In this document: positions 44,957-53,148 of the stretch, piece by piece
How positions within the stretch are numbered: the first letter of the stretch is position 1
How the letters are laid out: each line of letters starts with the position of its first letter
From: Lachnospiraceae bacterium
GTDB lineage: Bacteria; Bacillota; Clostridia; Lachnospirales; Lachnospiraceae
Direction: 5' to 3'
Length of the DNA: 64,000 nt
Assembly: GCA_017441295.1 (NCBI GenBank)
Contig: JAFRYA010000037.1
Coordinates: 1 to 64,000, forward strand
The notes under the pieces: generated by a model
Database searches by the model: none
What the model was told of the DNA's origin: nothing
The model's input: the letters and a program-made list of their open reading frames with translations, nothing else
Translations under genes and position numbers: made by a program

Positions 44957-46819
44957 ATGTATCTTGAAAAGATTAACCAAGCAAACGACATAAAGAAGAT
45001 CAAGCCGGAAGAACTGAAACCTCTTGCCAGGGAAATCAGAAGATTCCTGGTGAAGAAAGTAAGCAAAACAGGCGGCCATCTGGCATCCAACCTGGGCGCT
45101 GTTGAGCTGACAATGGCTCTGCATCTGTCACTCACACTCCCTAAAGACAAAATTGTCTGGGATGTGGGTCATCAGTCATATGTACATAAGATCCTCACCG
45201 GCAGAAAGCAGGACTTTGACAATTTAAGACAATATGGCGGCTTGAGCGGTTTCCCAAAAAGAAGGGAAAGCGAATATGACGCATTCAATACAGGGCATTC
45301 ATCGACGTCTATTTCCGCGGCTTTAGGCATGGCCAAGGCAGCAGAACTGAAGGGTGATGATAAGTCCACTATCGTAGCCGTTATCGGAGATGGTTCCCTG
45401 ACAGGCGGACTGGCTTTTGAAGCCCTGAACAACGCTTCCAAACTCAGAAGGAACTTAATAATCATTCTAAACGATAACAACATGTCGATATCCGAGAATG
45501 TCGGAGGCATGTCCACATATCTGTCAGGCCTCAGGGCAGCCAAAACATACAATGACATCAAGCGGGGCGTGGTCAAGACTTTCCAGAAGATTCCTGTTTT
45601 AGGTGAAAAACTTGTTCAGGACATCAGGGAGATCAAGAGCAGTATCAAGCAGCTCATTGTCCCGGGAATGCTCTTTGAGAACATGGGTATTACATATCTG
45701 GGACCTATTGACGGACATAATATCTTTGACATGTGCAGGATAATCAAAGAGGCCAAGAACATTGACCACACTGTAGTTATTCATGTATGCACCAAAAAGG
45801 GCAAGGGATACCGTCCGGCTGAGGAGAACCCGAGCCTCTTCCACGGAGTAGGACCGTTTGATCCAAAGACAGGCAAGGTACTTAAAGATAAGTCAGTGCC
45901 TGATTATACTGATATTTTCTCTGAGACAATTGTCGAAGAAGCAGAGAAGAATAATAAAATCGTTGCTATCACGGCGGCAATGTCAGACGGCACAGGCCTG
46001 TGTCCGTTCAAGAAGAAATTCCCTGACAGGTTCTTTGACGTAGGCATAGCTGAGGGGCATGCAGCCACATTTGCTGCAGGTCTGGCAACTGCGGGGCTCA
46101 AGCCTTTTGTAGCTGTTTATTCATCATTCCTTCAGAGGGCATATGATGAAATAATGGAGGATGTCTGCATTCAGAATCTGCCTGTAACATTCTGCATAGA
46201 CCGTGCCGGACTGGTAGGCAATGACGGAGAAACACATCACGGTTCATTTGACCTGTCATATCTGAATACCATACCTAACATGAATGTGTTCGCGCCGAAG
46301 AACGCCGCTGAGCTGAAGGCTGCCATCAAGTTTGCGGTTGATTTTAACGCGCCTCTGGCCATCAGATATCCGAGAGGCCAGGCGTTTACAGGACTGGAAG
46401 AGTTCAATGAGCCTATCACATTCGGAAAGAGCGAAATTCTGTACCTTGAGAAGGGTATTCTGTTCCTGGCAGCAGGCTCAATGGTGAAAACAGCTGACGA
46501 AGTAAGAAATCTGCTCAAAGGCAACGGTTATAATGTTTCCCTGATCAATGCCAGATTTGTTAAGCCTATTGATGAAGAGACCTTAAGACGCGTCGTTGAT
46601 AACCATAAATATGTTGTTACATTCGAGGAAAACCATGTTAATACCGGATACGGCATGTCTGTACTGAGATTCCTTAACAATATCGGTTCAAAAGCGAAAG
46701 TTATAAATATCGGTCTGCCTAACTCTTATGTGGAACAGGGCAGTACTGAAAGACTTATTAAAGAATGCGGCCTGGACAAAGGTTCAATATTTGAAAAGCT
46801 GATCAAGGAACTGAGATGA
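44957..46819 (+). CDS. dxs: 1-deoxy-D-xylulose-5-phosphate synthase
   Basis: 620 residues. DXS starts the MEP isoprenoid pathway from pyruvate and glyceraldehyde 3-phosphate with thiamine diphosphate. ThDP motif GDGSLTGGLAFEALNNA with LNDNNMSI, the N-terminal GGHLASNLGAVELT and the transketolase-type segment DRAGLVGNDGETHHG are intact. Starts five bases after ispA without a strong SD; overlaps tlyA by ATGA. Confidence 0.96.
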   Translation: MYLEKINQANDIKKIKPEELKPLAREIRRFLVKKVSKTGGHLASNLGAVELTMALHLSLTLPKDKIVWDVGHQSYVHKILTGRKQDFDNLRQYGGLSGFPKRRESEYDAFNTGHSSTSISAALGMAKAAELKGDDKSTIVAVIGDGSLTGGLAFEALNNASKLRRNLIIILNDNNMSISENVGGMSTYLSGLRAAKTYNDIKRGVVKTFQKIPVLGEKLVQDIREIKSSIKQLIVPGMLFENMGITYLGPIDGHNIFDMCRIIKEAKNIDHTVVIHVCTKKGKGYRPAEENPSLFHGVGPFDPKTGKVLKDKSVPDYTDIFSETIVEEAEKNNKIVAITAAMSDGTGLCPFKKKFPDRFFDVGIAEGHAATFAAGLATAGLKPFVAVYSSFLQRAYDEIMEDVCIQNLPVTFCIDRAGLVGNDGETHHGSFDLSYLNTIPNMNVFAPKNAAELKAAIKFAVDFNAPLAIRYPRGQAFTGLEEFNEPITFGKSEILYLEKGILFLAAGSMVKTADEVRNLLKGNGYNVSLINARFVKPIDEETLRRVVDNHKYVVTFEENHVNTGYGMSVLRFLNNIGSKAKVINIGLPNSYVEQGSTERLIKECGLDKGSIFEKLIKELR

Positions 46820-47616
46820 AAAAGAGACTGGATGTTTTACTTTGCGAACAGAATCCGGAACTGACCAGGAGCAAGGCCCAGACCATTATCATGAGCGGCG
46901 TTGTTTTCGTTAACAACCAGAAGGAACTGAAGTGCGGAACCATGTTTCCTGAGGACGTTACTGTTGAGATCAGAGGTGAGACACAGAAGTATGTCAGCCG
47001 CGGCGGACTGAAACTGGAAAAGGCCATGGCCGAATTCCCGATAGATCTGAACGGCAAGGTCTGCATGGACATTGGCTCATCTACAGGAGGTTTTACAGAC
47101 TGCATGCTCCAGAACGGCGCTTCCAAAGTTTATGCCGTTGACGTGGGCAAAGGCCAGCTGGATTACAAACTCCGCACTGACAGCCGCGTCGTTGTAATGG
47201 AGAAGACCAATATCCGCTACGTCACGCCAGATATGATTGAAGATGTACTGGATTTCGCTTCTGTAGACGTTTCATTTATTTCACTGACGCTGGTTATTCC
47301 TGTGGCTCTGACTCTGCTGAACGAGAAGAAAGAAATGGTCATGCTGATCAAACCACAGTTTGAGGCCGGCAGGGAAAAGGTCGGCAAGAAAGGCGTTGTC
47401 AGAGAGCGTTCAACACACGAGGAAGTAATTGAGAAAATTACAGACTTTGTTTTAGATAAAGGCCTGGCTGTGGCTGGACTGACATTTTCACCGGTTAAGG
47501 GGCCTGAGGGAAATATAGAATATCTGATATACGTTAATTCTTTCTCGGACAAGGCATTTGATAAAGGCCGTATTAAAGAGGTGGTGGATGCCGCCCATGA
47601 GGAGCTTGATAAATGA
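46816..47616 (+). CDS. tlyA: TlyA family rRNA methyltransferase (YqxC)
   Basis: 266 residues. An N-terminal S4 RNA-binding domain (KRLDVLLCEQ to IRGE) precedes an FtsJ-like methyltransferase: MDIGSSTGGFTDCMLQ is the SAM site and VDVSFISL the following strand. Family members 2'-O-methylate rRNA; the old label hemolysin is not supported. It is in its normal place between dxs and nadK, overlapping both by four bases. Confidence 0.93.
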   Translation: MKKRLDVLLCEQNPELTRSKAQTIIMSGVVFVNNQKELKCGTMFPEDVTVEIRGETQKYVSRGGLKLEKAMAEFPIDLNGKVCMDIGSSTGGFTDCMLQNGASKVYAVDVGKGQLDYKLRTDSRVVVMEKTNIRYVTPDMIEDVLDFASVDVSFISLTLVIPVALTLLNEKKEMVMLIKPQFEAGREKVGKKGVVRERSTHEEVIEKITDFVLDKGLAVAGLTFSPVKGPEGNIEYLIYVNSFSDKAFDKGRIKEVVDAAHEELDK

Positions 47617-48470
47617 GAGATTTTTTGCTTGTAACGAACTCAGTAAAGGAAGAAGGCATTGAGTATTCCAAGAAACTGATTGAAATACTTGAAAGAAAGG
47701 GATGCAGATGCACAGCCAACCTTTTTACCAAGGAGCATCATGGCGGCGGATATCTGTTTACCGATCCCGGATTAGTGCCTGCTGAAACAGACGCGGTGCT
47801 GGTGCTTGGAGGAGATGGTACCTTTATCCATGCTGCCAAGGACCTGATCAGTCTGGACCTGCCGATTATGGGCATAAACTTTGGCACATTGGGCTATCTG
47901 ACCGAGGTCAAAGCTGATGAATTTGAAGATGCCCTGGATATAATCCTGAACAATGAGCATTATATTGAGAAGAGAATGCTCCTGGCCGGAGATATAATCC
48001 GCGACAGAGAAGTAATACACAGCGATATCGCGCTGAATGATATAGTTTTGAACAGAAGCCTGAGCACCGGTGTTATTAACTATGACGTTGTAGTCAATGC
48101 TGATCTGCTGTACAGTTATTCAGCTGACGGAATCATTATTTCGACGCCTACCGGCTCAACAGGATACAACCTGTCCGCAGGAGGCCCTGTAGTGCAGCCT
48201 ACTGCAGAGATCATCCTGGCAACCCCGATCGCCGCGCATACGCTGAACTCCAGAAGCATTGCTTTTTCAGCGGATGTGGAGATCAATCTGATCGTTAAAA
48301 AACGCGTCACCGAAAGGGAACAGAGAAGAGTTGTTTCATTCGACGGTGAGAGAGAAATAATCCTTGAGGATGGCGATATCATCAGGATACGCAAAGCCGA
48401 CAGGGTCACAAAAGTAATTAAAGTTAATAAAATGAGCTTCGTAGAACAGCTTGGAAAGAAGATGAGATAA
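47613..48470 (+). CDS. nadK: NAD kinase
   Basis: 285 residues. NadK phosphorylates NAD to NADP. The GGDGTFIHAAK loop carries the catalytic Asp, and STPTGSTGYNLSAGGPVV is the second signature. In many Firmicutes argR and recN follow; here gpmI starts on the last base of the nadK stop instead. Confidence 0.95.
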   Translation: MRDFLLVTNSVKEEGIEYSKKLIEILERKGCRCTANLFTKEHHGGGYLFTDPGLVPAETDAVLVLGGDGTFIHAAKDLISLDLPIMGINFGTLGYLTEVKADEFEDALDIILNNEHYIEKRMLLAGDIIRDREVIHSDIALNDIVLNRSLSTGVINYDVVVNADLLYSYSADGIIISTPTGSTGYNLSAGGPVVQPTAEIILATPIAAHTLNSRSIAFSADVEINLIVKKRVTEREQRRVVSFDGEREIILEDGDIIRIRKADRVTKVIKVNKMSFVEQLGKKMR

Positions 48471-50002
48471 TGAAAAAACCTGTATTATTACTGATTTTAG
48501 ATGGATATGGATTATCAGAGAATCCTGAAGGAAATGCTATTATGGCGGCTAAAACGCCTGTTATGGACCGTTTAATGAAGGAGTACCCATTTGTACAGGG
48601 TGCTGCGTCAGGACTGGCTGTAGGCCTTCCTGAGGGCCAGATGGGCAATTCTGAGGTAGGACACCTGAACATGGGCGCAGGCCGTGTAGTTTACCAGGAC
48701 CTGACCAGGATTACCAAGTCAATTGAGGATGGGGACTTTTACGAAAAACCTGAGCTGAGAGCAGCTGTTCAGAACTGCATCGACAAAGGCTCTGACCTGC
48801 ATATTTACGGACTGCTTTCAGACGGAGGCGTCCACAGCATGAATACGCATCTTTACGCTGTCATCAGACTGGCAAAGAAGATGGGTCTGGACAGGGTATA
48901 TATTCATGCGTTTATGGATGGCAGGGACACATCTCCTACTTCAGGCATCGAATACATCAGACAGCTCACAGAAGTCTGCGCTCAGGAGACCGGCAGAATA
49001 GCTACTATTTCCGGCAGATACTGGGCTATGGACAGAGATAACCGCTGGGAGCGTGTAGAGAAGGCATACAAGGCGCTTGTTTATGGAGAAGGCGTTCAGG
49101 AGACTGATCCGGTTCAGGCAATGCAGAACTCATATGACAAGGGTGTAACAGACGAGTTCATTGAGCCTACAGTTATCATGGACGGCGGCCGCCCGGTTGC
49201 TACTATCAAGAATGATGACTCGATCATATTCTTTGATTTCAGACCTGACAGGGCCAGGGAAATAACCAGGACATTCTGCTGCGATGATTTCACAGGCTTT
49301 GAGCGCGGTGAGAGAATTAAGACATTTTATGTATGCTTCACAGAGTATGACATCACAATTCCTAATAAATATATCGTTTTCAAGGAAGAAGAGATTGAGA
49401 ATACATTCGGCAAATATATCAGTGACGCAGGCAAAAAGCAGGCACGTATCGCTGAGACAGAGAAGTACGCGCATGTAACATTCTTCTTTAATGGCGGAGT
49501 TGAGGCTCCTAACGCTAACGAGGACCGTTTCCTGATCCCGTCACCAAAGGTTGCCACATACGACCTTCAGCCTGAAATGAGCATTTACCAGGTATGCGAC
49601 AAGCTGGTAGAGGCTATTGATTCCGGAGAATATGATTTCATTATCTCCAACTTCGCTAATCCGGACATGGTCGGACATACAGGAGTTTTTGACGCTGTTG
49701 TCAAGGCTATCGGCGCAGTAGATGAGTGCGTAGGCAAAGTAGTTGGGGCAATCAAGAGAAACGACGGAGCAATGTTCCTGTGCGCTGATCATGGAAACGC
49801 TGAGGAGCTCATTAACCATGAGACCGGCGAACCTTGGACAGCCCACACAACCAATCCGGTTCCGTTTATTCTCATCAACGCTCCTGAAGGAATGAAGCTG
49901 AGAGAGGGCGGAAAGCTCTGTGATATAGCTCCTACGCTGCTTGAACTGGCAGGAATGGCCAAGCCTGCAGAAATGACAGGCGAAAGTCTCATAATTAAGT
50001 AA
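48470..50002 (+). CDS. gpmI: 2,3-bisphosphoglycerate-independent phosphoglycerate mutase
   Basis: 510 residues, the usual length. It interconverts 3- and 2-phosphoglycerate in glycolysis using two manganese ions. LILDGYGLSE and GNSEVGHLNMGAG (with the phosphoserine residue) at the N-terminus, and FLCADHGNAEELI with the C-terminal metal ligands, are present. More often gpmI lies with gapA-pgk-tpiA; here it is at the end of the nusB-nadK run. secG follows with its own promoter. Confidence 0.97.
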   Translation: MKKPVLLLILDGYGLSENPEGNAIMAAKTPVMDRLMKEYPFVQGAASGLAVGLPEGQMGNSEVGHLNMGAGRVVYQDLTRITKSIEDGDFYEKPELRAAVQNCIDKGSDLHIYGLLSDGGVHSMNTHLYAVIRLAKKMGLDRVYIHAFMDGRDTSPTSGIEYIRQLTEVCAQETGRIATISGRYWAMDRDNRWERVEKAYKALVYGEGVQETDPVQAMQNSYDKGVTDEFIEPTVIMDGGRPVATIKNDDSIIFFDFRPDRAREITRTFCCDDFTGFERGERIKTFYVCFTEYDITIPNKYIVFKEEEIENTFGKYISDAGKKQARIAETEKYAHVTFFFNGGVEAPNANEDRFLIPSPKVATYDLQPEMSIYQVCDKLVEAIDSGEYDFIISNFANPDMVGHTGVFDAVVKAIGAVDECVGKVVGAIKRNDGAMFLCADHGNAEELINHETGEPWTAHTTNPVPFILINAPEGMKLREGGKLCDIAPTLLELAGMAKPAEMTGESLIIK

Positions 50003-50010
50003 AAAAATAC

Positions 50011-50039
50011 TTGCTATAGTAAATTTGTTGTGTTAATAT
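50011..50039 (+). promoter_or_regulatory. Promoter for secG
   Basis: TTGCTA at 50011-50016, 17-bp spacer, TAATAT at 50034-50039. Confidence 0.65.
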
Positions 50040-50071
50040 GTAATCCGTTGATTTGATAAGGAGGAATGGCT

Positions 50072-50317
50072 TTGTTATACATGATAGCAACTATTGTTAT
50101 TACAATAGTGAGTATAATTTTGATAATTGCAATTGTAGTCCAGCAGAGTAAATCATCAGGTCTTTCAGGATCTCTGAGCGGTGGATCTGATACTTACTGG
50201 AGCAGGAACAGAGGCAGATCCAAAGAAGGCAAGCTTGAAAGGATCACCCTGATAGCCGGCATCGTATTCATGGTACTGGCCGTCATCCTGAACATAGGAC
50301 TTTTCAAGAATATGTAA
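50072..50317 (+). CDS. secG: Preprotein translocase subunit SecG
   Basis: About 81 residues. Two membrane helices flank a glycine and serine-rich loop (VVQQSKSSGLSGSLSGGSD), the classical SecG pattern; it associates with SecYE. The ATG at 50066 is directly abutting AAGGAGGA and too close for initiation. TTG 50072 has ideal spacing, and ATG 50081 is also possible, so the start is chosen as 50072. Usually rnr lies between secG and smpB; here smpB follows directly. Confidence 0.92.
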   Translation: MLYMIATIVITIVSIILIIAIVVQQSKSSGLSGSLSGGSDTYWSRNRGRSKEGKLERITLIAGIVFMVLAVILNIGLFKNM

Positions 50318-50322
50318 TTATC

Positions 50323-50350
50323 AAAACACTCTCACATGAGAGTGTTTTTT
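50323..50350 (+). terminator. Terminator after secG
   Basis: 11-bp stem AAAACACTCTC (50323-50333) with GAGAGTGTTTT (50338-50348), loop ACAT, extended T run. Confidence 0.9.
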
Positions 50351-50363
50351 ACAGCCTGATATA

Positions 50364-50834
50364 ATGGGAAAAGACGACATTAAATTAATTGCGAATAATA
50401 AGAAGGCATACCACGACTACTTCGTGGACGAGACTTACGAGGCCGGCATCGAGCTGGTAGGCACAGAGGTCAAGTCCTTGAGAATGGGCAAATGCAGCAT
50501 CAAGGAGTCTTTCGTCAGGATCAAAGACGGAGAGGTACTCGTTTATGGTATGAATATTTCCCCATATGAGAAGGGGAATATCTTCAACAGGGATCCCTTG
50601 AGGATCAGGAAACTTCTGCTGCACAAGAACGAGATCAGGAAGATGAATTCAGTTGTATCCCAGCAGGGAGTAACGATTGTTCCTCTCAAGGTTTATTTCA
50701 AAGGCAGCCTGTGCAAGGTTGAGATCGGCCTGTGCAGAGGAAAGAAACTCTACGACAAGAGAGAGGACATTGCCAAGAAAGATCAGCAGAGGGAAGCACA
50801 GAGAGATCTGAAAATCAGAAGTTTTAAGGCATAA
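50364..50834 (+). CDS. smpB: SsrA-binding protein SmpB
   Basis: 156 residues. SmpB delivers tmRNA to stalled ribosomes. [15 protein letters not shown], then [13 protein letters not shown] and the basic C-terminal tail [15 protein letters not shown] are conserved. It lies seven bases before the ssrA gene. ATG 50364 has no SD and overlaps a TATAAT-like hexamer (50360-50365); homology still supports this start. With a terminator just upstream, how it is transcribed is unclear. Confidence 0.95.
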   Translation: MGKDDIKLIANNKKAYHDYFVDETYEAGIELVGTEVKSLRMGKCSIKESFVRIKDGEVLVYGMNISPYEKGNIFNRDPLRIRKLLLHKNEIRKMNSVVSQQGVTIVPLKVYFKGSLCKVEIGLCRGKKLYDKREDIAKKDQQREAQRDLKIRSFKA

Positions 50835-50840
50835 AACCAC

Positions 50841-51186
50841 GGGGTTGTAAAGGTTTCGACGGGGTTTTAGAAGCTGGATAAGCCACTGGTGGCGGACACC
50901 ACCTAAAAAGTCCAAATTAAAAATAAACGCTAAGAATAATAAATTAGCTTTAGCTGCCTAAGTTGCGGCTCGTCGGGTTATAGAGGCCCGCTGCTATAAT
51001 TCCGGCGTCATCCTTGCGGGGAACTCTGCATCCTAAGCTTTGCAGATGCAGAACATTCATGAAGCTACCTTGCCCGAAAGTCTGTCATTGGGGATTCGGG
51101 TAAGGGAAATAAAATTTCAATGACTATAGTGGAAGAAAGTCGAGTGGAAGAAATTTCGGACGCGGGTTCGATTCCCGCCAGCTCCA
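50841..51186 (+). ncRNA. ssrA: Transfer-messenger RNA (tmRNA)
   Basis: 346 bases. The 5' end GGGGTTG (50841-50847) pairs with CAGCTCC (51179-51185) to form the tRNA-like acceptor stem. The conserved AGGTTTCGACGGGG follows near the 5' end and the T-arm GCGGGTTCGATTCCCGC lies at 51162-51178. CCA is not encoded. The tag reading frame starts at GCT 50929-50931 and ends at TAA 50959-50961, encoding AKNNKLALAA, with the degradation-signal end ALAA. Adjacent to smpB, with which it is probably cotranscribed. Confidence 0.97.
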
Positions 51187-51230
51187 GACGAAGTAAAAGG
51201 ACCGGTAAAAGCCGGTCCTTTTCTTCGTCT
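51187..51230 (+). terminator. Terminator after ssrA
   Basis: 11-bp stem AAAAGGACCGG (51195-51205) with CCGGTCCTTTT (51212-51222), extended after a one-base bulge by GACGAAG (51187-51193) with CTTCGTC (51223-51229). Confidence 0.9.
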
Positions 51231-51234
51231 CGGA

Positions 51235-51409
51235 GAGCTGGCGGGAATCGAACCAGGAGGGAGCGAACGCAGTGAGCGGAAGGAGACGGTCCGGTGGACC
51301 GTCGACGCCGACGCGGCCTGAAAGGCGCCTGAGGCGCCGGTGGGATTCCCGCCAGTTTCTCGTTTTTTGTGTGTCTGGGCTGGCGGGAATCGAACCAGGA
51401 GGGAGCGAA
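51235..51409. repeat. Fragments of the ssrA 3' end, two inverted and one direct, around GC-rich hairpins
   Basis: The last 20 bases of the tmRNA T-arm and acceptor (51165-51184) recur in inverse orientation at 51235-51254. An 18-base inverse copy is at 51379-51396, and a direct, two-mismatch copy at 51339-51354. The two inverse copies are part of a 31-bp identical repeat (51237-51267 and 51379-51409). Between them are GC-rich palindromes: GACGGTCC/GGACCGTC and GGCGCC-TGA-GGCGCC. None can form a full T-arm, so these are not tRNA genes. The 317-base gap after ssrA holds no gene. Remnants of integration at the ssrA 3' end are one explanation. Confidence 0.8.
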
Positions 51410-51442
51410 TAAGCCGCTATGAAAAACCCGCCGCTTTTCAAA

Positions 51443-51472
51443 TTGAAAAGGCATAACTGAACCTGCTAATAT
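51443..51472 (+). promoter_or_regulatory. Probable promoter for the HTH gene at 51504
   Basis: TTGAAA at 51443-51448, 18-bp spacer, TAATAT at 51467-51472. Confidence 0.55.
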
Positions 51473-51503
51473 TTAGACAGAAAAACAAACCGGGAGGGCT
51501 ATT

Positions 51504-51935
51504 ATGGATAGAACATATAATCTTAACGAAGTTGCATTAATGACTGGCTTTACTACAAGGACCCTGCGCAACTACCTGAATCAGGGCCTTTTGAAGGGTG
51601 AGAAAGTGGACGGCATTTGGCAGTTTTCTGCTGAGGAACTGGACGGATTCTTCAATGAACCTTTTGTAAAAGAGGGGCTGCGCATCAAACGGAGCAGTGC
51701 GGTATTTGATTTCATGTCTGACTTAAATAAGAAATCCGGCAGAGCCTGTGTTGTTCTGGATCTGCCTGTGTCTGTGAAGGAAGGTAATGAGATATCTAAA
51801 TTTTTCTGTGATCAGATGCAGGACGCCAGGGATGCAGTATTTAACTTTGGTTGGAATAATGGGGTGGCACGTATCATCCTTACGGGTGATGAAACACAGG
51901 TCGCAAATATAATGAAGGCATATTATTCCAGATAG
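51504..51935 (+). CDS. MerR/excisionase-type helix-turn-helix protein
   Basis: 143 residues. The first 50 (YNLNEVALMTGFTTRTLRNY, then LNQGLL and the wing WQFSAEELDGFF) are a winged helix-turn-helix of the MerR or excisionase type. The C-terminal part (ACVVLDLPVSVKEGNEISKF and GVARIILTGDE) is a separate alpha/beta domain that I do not recognise. There is no effector cysteine pattern of metal-sensing MerR proteins. The SD GGGAGGG precedes ATG 51504. It is the first gene downstream of ssrA, a common insertion hot spot, and ends one base from the convergent AraC gene. Confidence 0.82.
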   Translation: MDRTYNLNEVALMTGFTTRTLRNYLNQGLLKGEKVDGIWQFSAEELDGFFNEPFVKEGLRIKRSSAVFDFMSDLNKKSGRACVVLDLPVSVKEGNEISKFFCDQMQDARDAVFNFGWNNGVARIILTGDETQVANIMKAYYSR

Positions 51936-51936
51936 A

Positions 51937-52992
51937 TCACGACCTTATATTCTGGCGGTATTCCAGAGGGTTCATTCCGAACTCTTTTCTGAAAACACTG
52001 TAGAAATAGCTGCGGTTGGTTATACCCAGATGGTCGGCTATACGGCTGACACTCCAGTCAGTTTCTTTCAAAAGCTGCTGGACCTCATTGAGCAATATCT
52101 GCTGACGCAGACCGGAAAATGTCATTCCGGTCTGTTCTTTTATTATTCTGTTGAGATGGTCCTCGTTGTAATACAGTTGCTCAGCCAGTTCGCTGCGAGT
52201 GATCTTTCCATGCCTGGTCTCCATTACGTGGTGGATTTTTTTCATCAGGAAATCATGCTTGGACAGGTCAGAACTCATTTCAGTAATGCTATACAGTCCG
52301 GTATCACAGAGTAAGGCTAAAAACTGCTGCAGACAGCTCTTGATCATATATAGAGAGCCAGGTTTTAAGTCTTTTGAATGCTTAATAATATTATTGATGA
52401 GAGGGACTGCTTTGCCTGATACGATTTTCTGGGGCACTGCCGGCAGGCAGTCGTAATAAATCTTTTTGAATCGTGAATCGTCATCTCCTGCGCTCAGGAG
52501 CATGCTGATCAGTTGTGATCGGATGTATTTACGGTATCCGGGCGAAGCTTCTTTGAACATTGTTTCTTCTTCAGATATCAGAGACTTGATAAAATCCTCC
52601 TGCAGGTCTATAAACGCCACACTGAATTTGCCGGTAAGGTCTTCTTTATGGCTGACGTTTCTGTTCATCACAGTGCATTCTCCCTGATGGTATACAAAGG
52701 TCTGACTGCCCACATGATCAGTGACAGCACCGGACAGCACATACATTATTTCGATAAAAGTGTGCTGATGCTGATTCCGTTTGATAAATCTGCTGTATTC
52801 TTCCGGCCCCAGATTATGCATATGATCATATCCAAGAGAAATCTGGTTAAAAGAGAAGCGCATGCTTTCTTCATCGCAATCCTCCAGAATGATCAGAAAG
52901 GGAGTGTCTTTGTTTAATTGGTTTTCTGAAAAGTATTCGTGATCACTGATGGATAATCTGGATGACAAATTATTATCATGTCGGTTTTTCAT
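51937..52992 (-). CDS. AraC family transcriptional regulator
   Basis: 351 residues. The C-terminal 100 residues are the double HTH DNA-binding domain (YYNEDHLNRIIKEQTGM and SVSRIADHLGITNRSYFYSVFRKEFG, ending in NPLEYR). The N-terminal region contains a cupin-like effector domain (HQHTFIEIMYVLSGAVTDHV). Such proteins often sense sugars. It is transcribed divergently from the esterase and glycoside hydrolase genes, so it probably controls them. AGGGGT lies before its ATG at 52992. A TATAAT box on the minus strand with a poor -35 sits in the divergent region. Confidence 0.9.
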   Translation of the reverse strand: MKNRHDNNLSSRLSISDHEYFSENQLNKDTPFLIILEDCDEESMRFSFNQISLGYDHMHNLGPEEYSRFIKRNQHQHTFIEIMYVLSGAVTDHVGSQTFVYHQGECTVMNRNVSHKEDLTGKFSVAFIDLQEDFIKSLISEEETMFKEASPGYRKYIRSQLISMLLSAGDDDSRFKKIYYDCLPAVPQKIVSGKAVPLINNIIKHSKDLKPGSLYMIKSCLQQFLALLCDTGLYSITEMSSDLSKHDFLMKKIHHVMETRHGKITRSELAEQLYYNEDHLNRIIKEQTGMTFSGLRQQILLNEVQQLLKETDWSVSRIADHLGITNRSYFYSVFRKEFGMNPLEYRQNIRS

Positions 52993-53148
52993 AAAAATAC
53001 CCCTGAATTTTAAAAATTATTATAAAAATGTCGGATTTTGTTACAGTTGGAACAAAATAATAAAAAGATTTGTTATTGATATATTATATATGGGAACCTA
53101 TGCTTTTTCTATAGGCAAATGTAAATCAGCTTAAAAAGGAGAAAAGGT
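52993..53148. promoter_or_regulatory. Divergent control region between the AraC gene and the esterase gene
   Basis: Plus strand: TTGATA (53076-53081), 17-bp spacer, TATGCT (53099-53104). Palindromes: ATATAT-T-ATATAT (53079-53091) inside the spacer and CCTAT-N9-ATAGG (53097-53115) across the -10 box and predicted start. These are candidate binding sites for the AraC protein. Confidence 0.5.

Noticed and set aside
51235-51396. Additional tRNA genes downstream of ssrA
   Set aside because: Only the T-loop to acceptor part is present. The 5' T-stem strand does not pair and no D-arm or anticodon arm can be formed.
51065-51454. Minus-strand open frames antisense to tmRNA (129 and 105 codons)
   Set aside because: They run across ssrA and its 3'-end fragments. 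Peptides such as SWFDSR and AGIEPAS are the usual artefacts of reading T-arm sequences in antisense. No SD.
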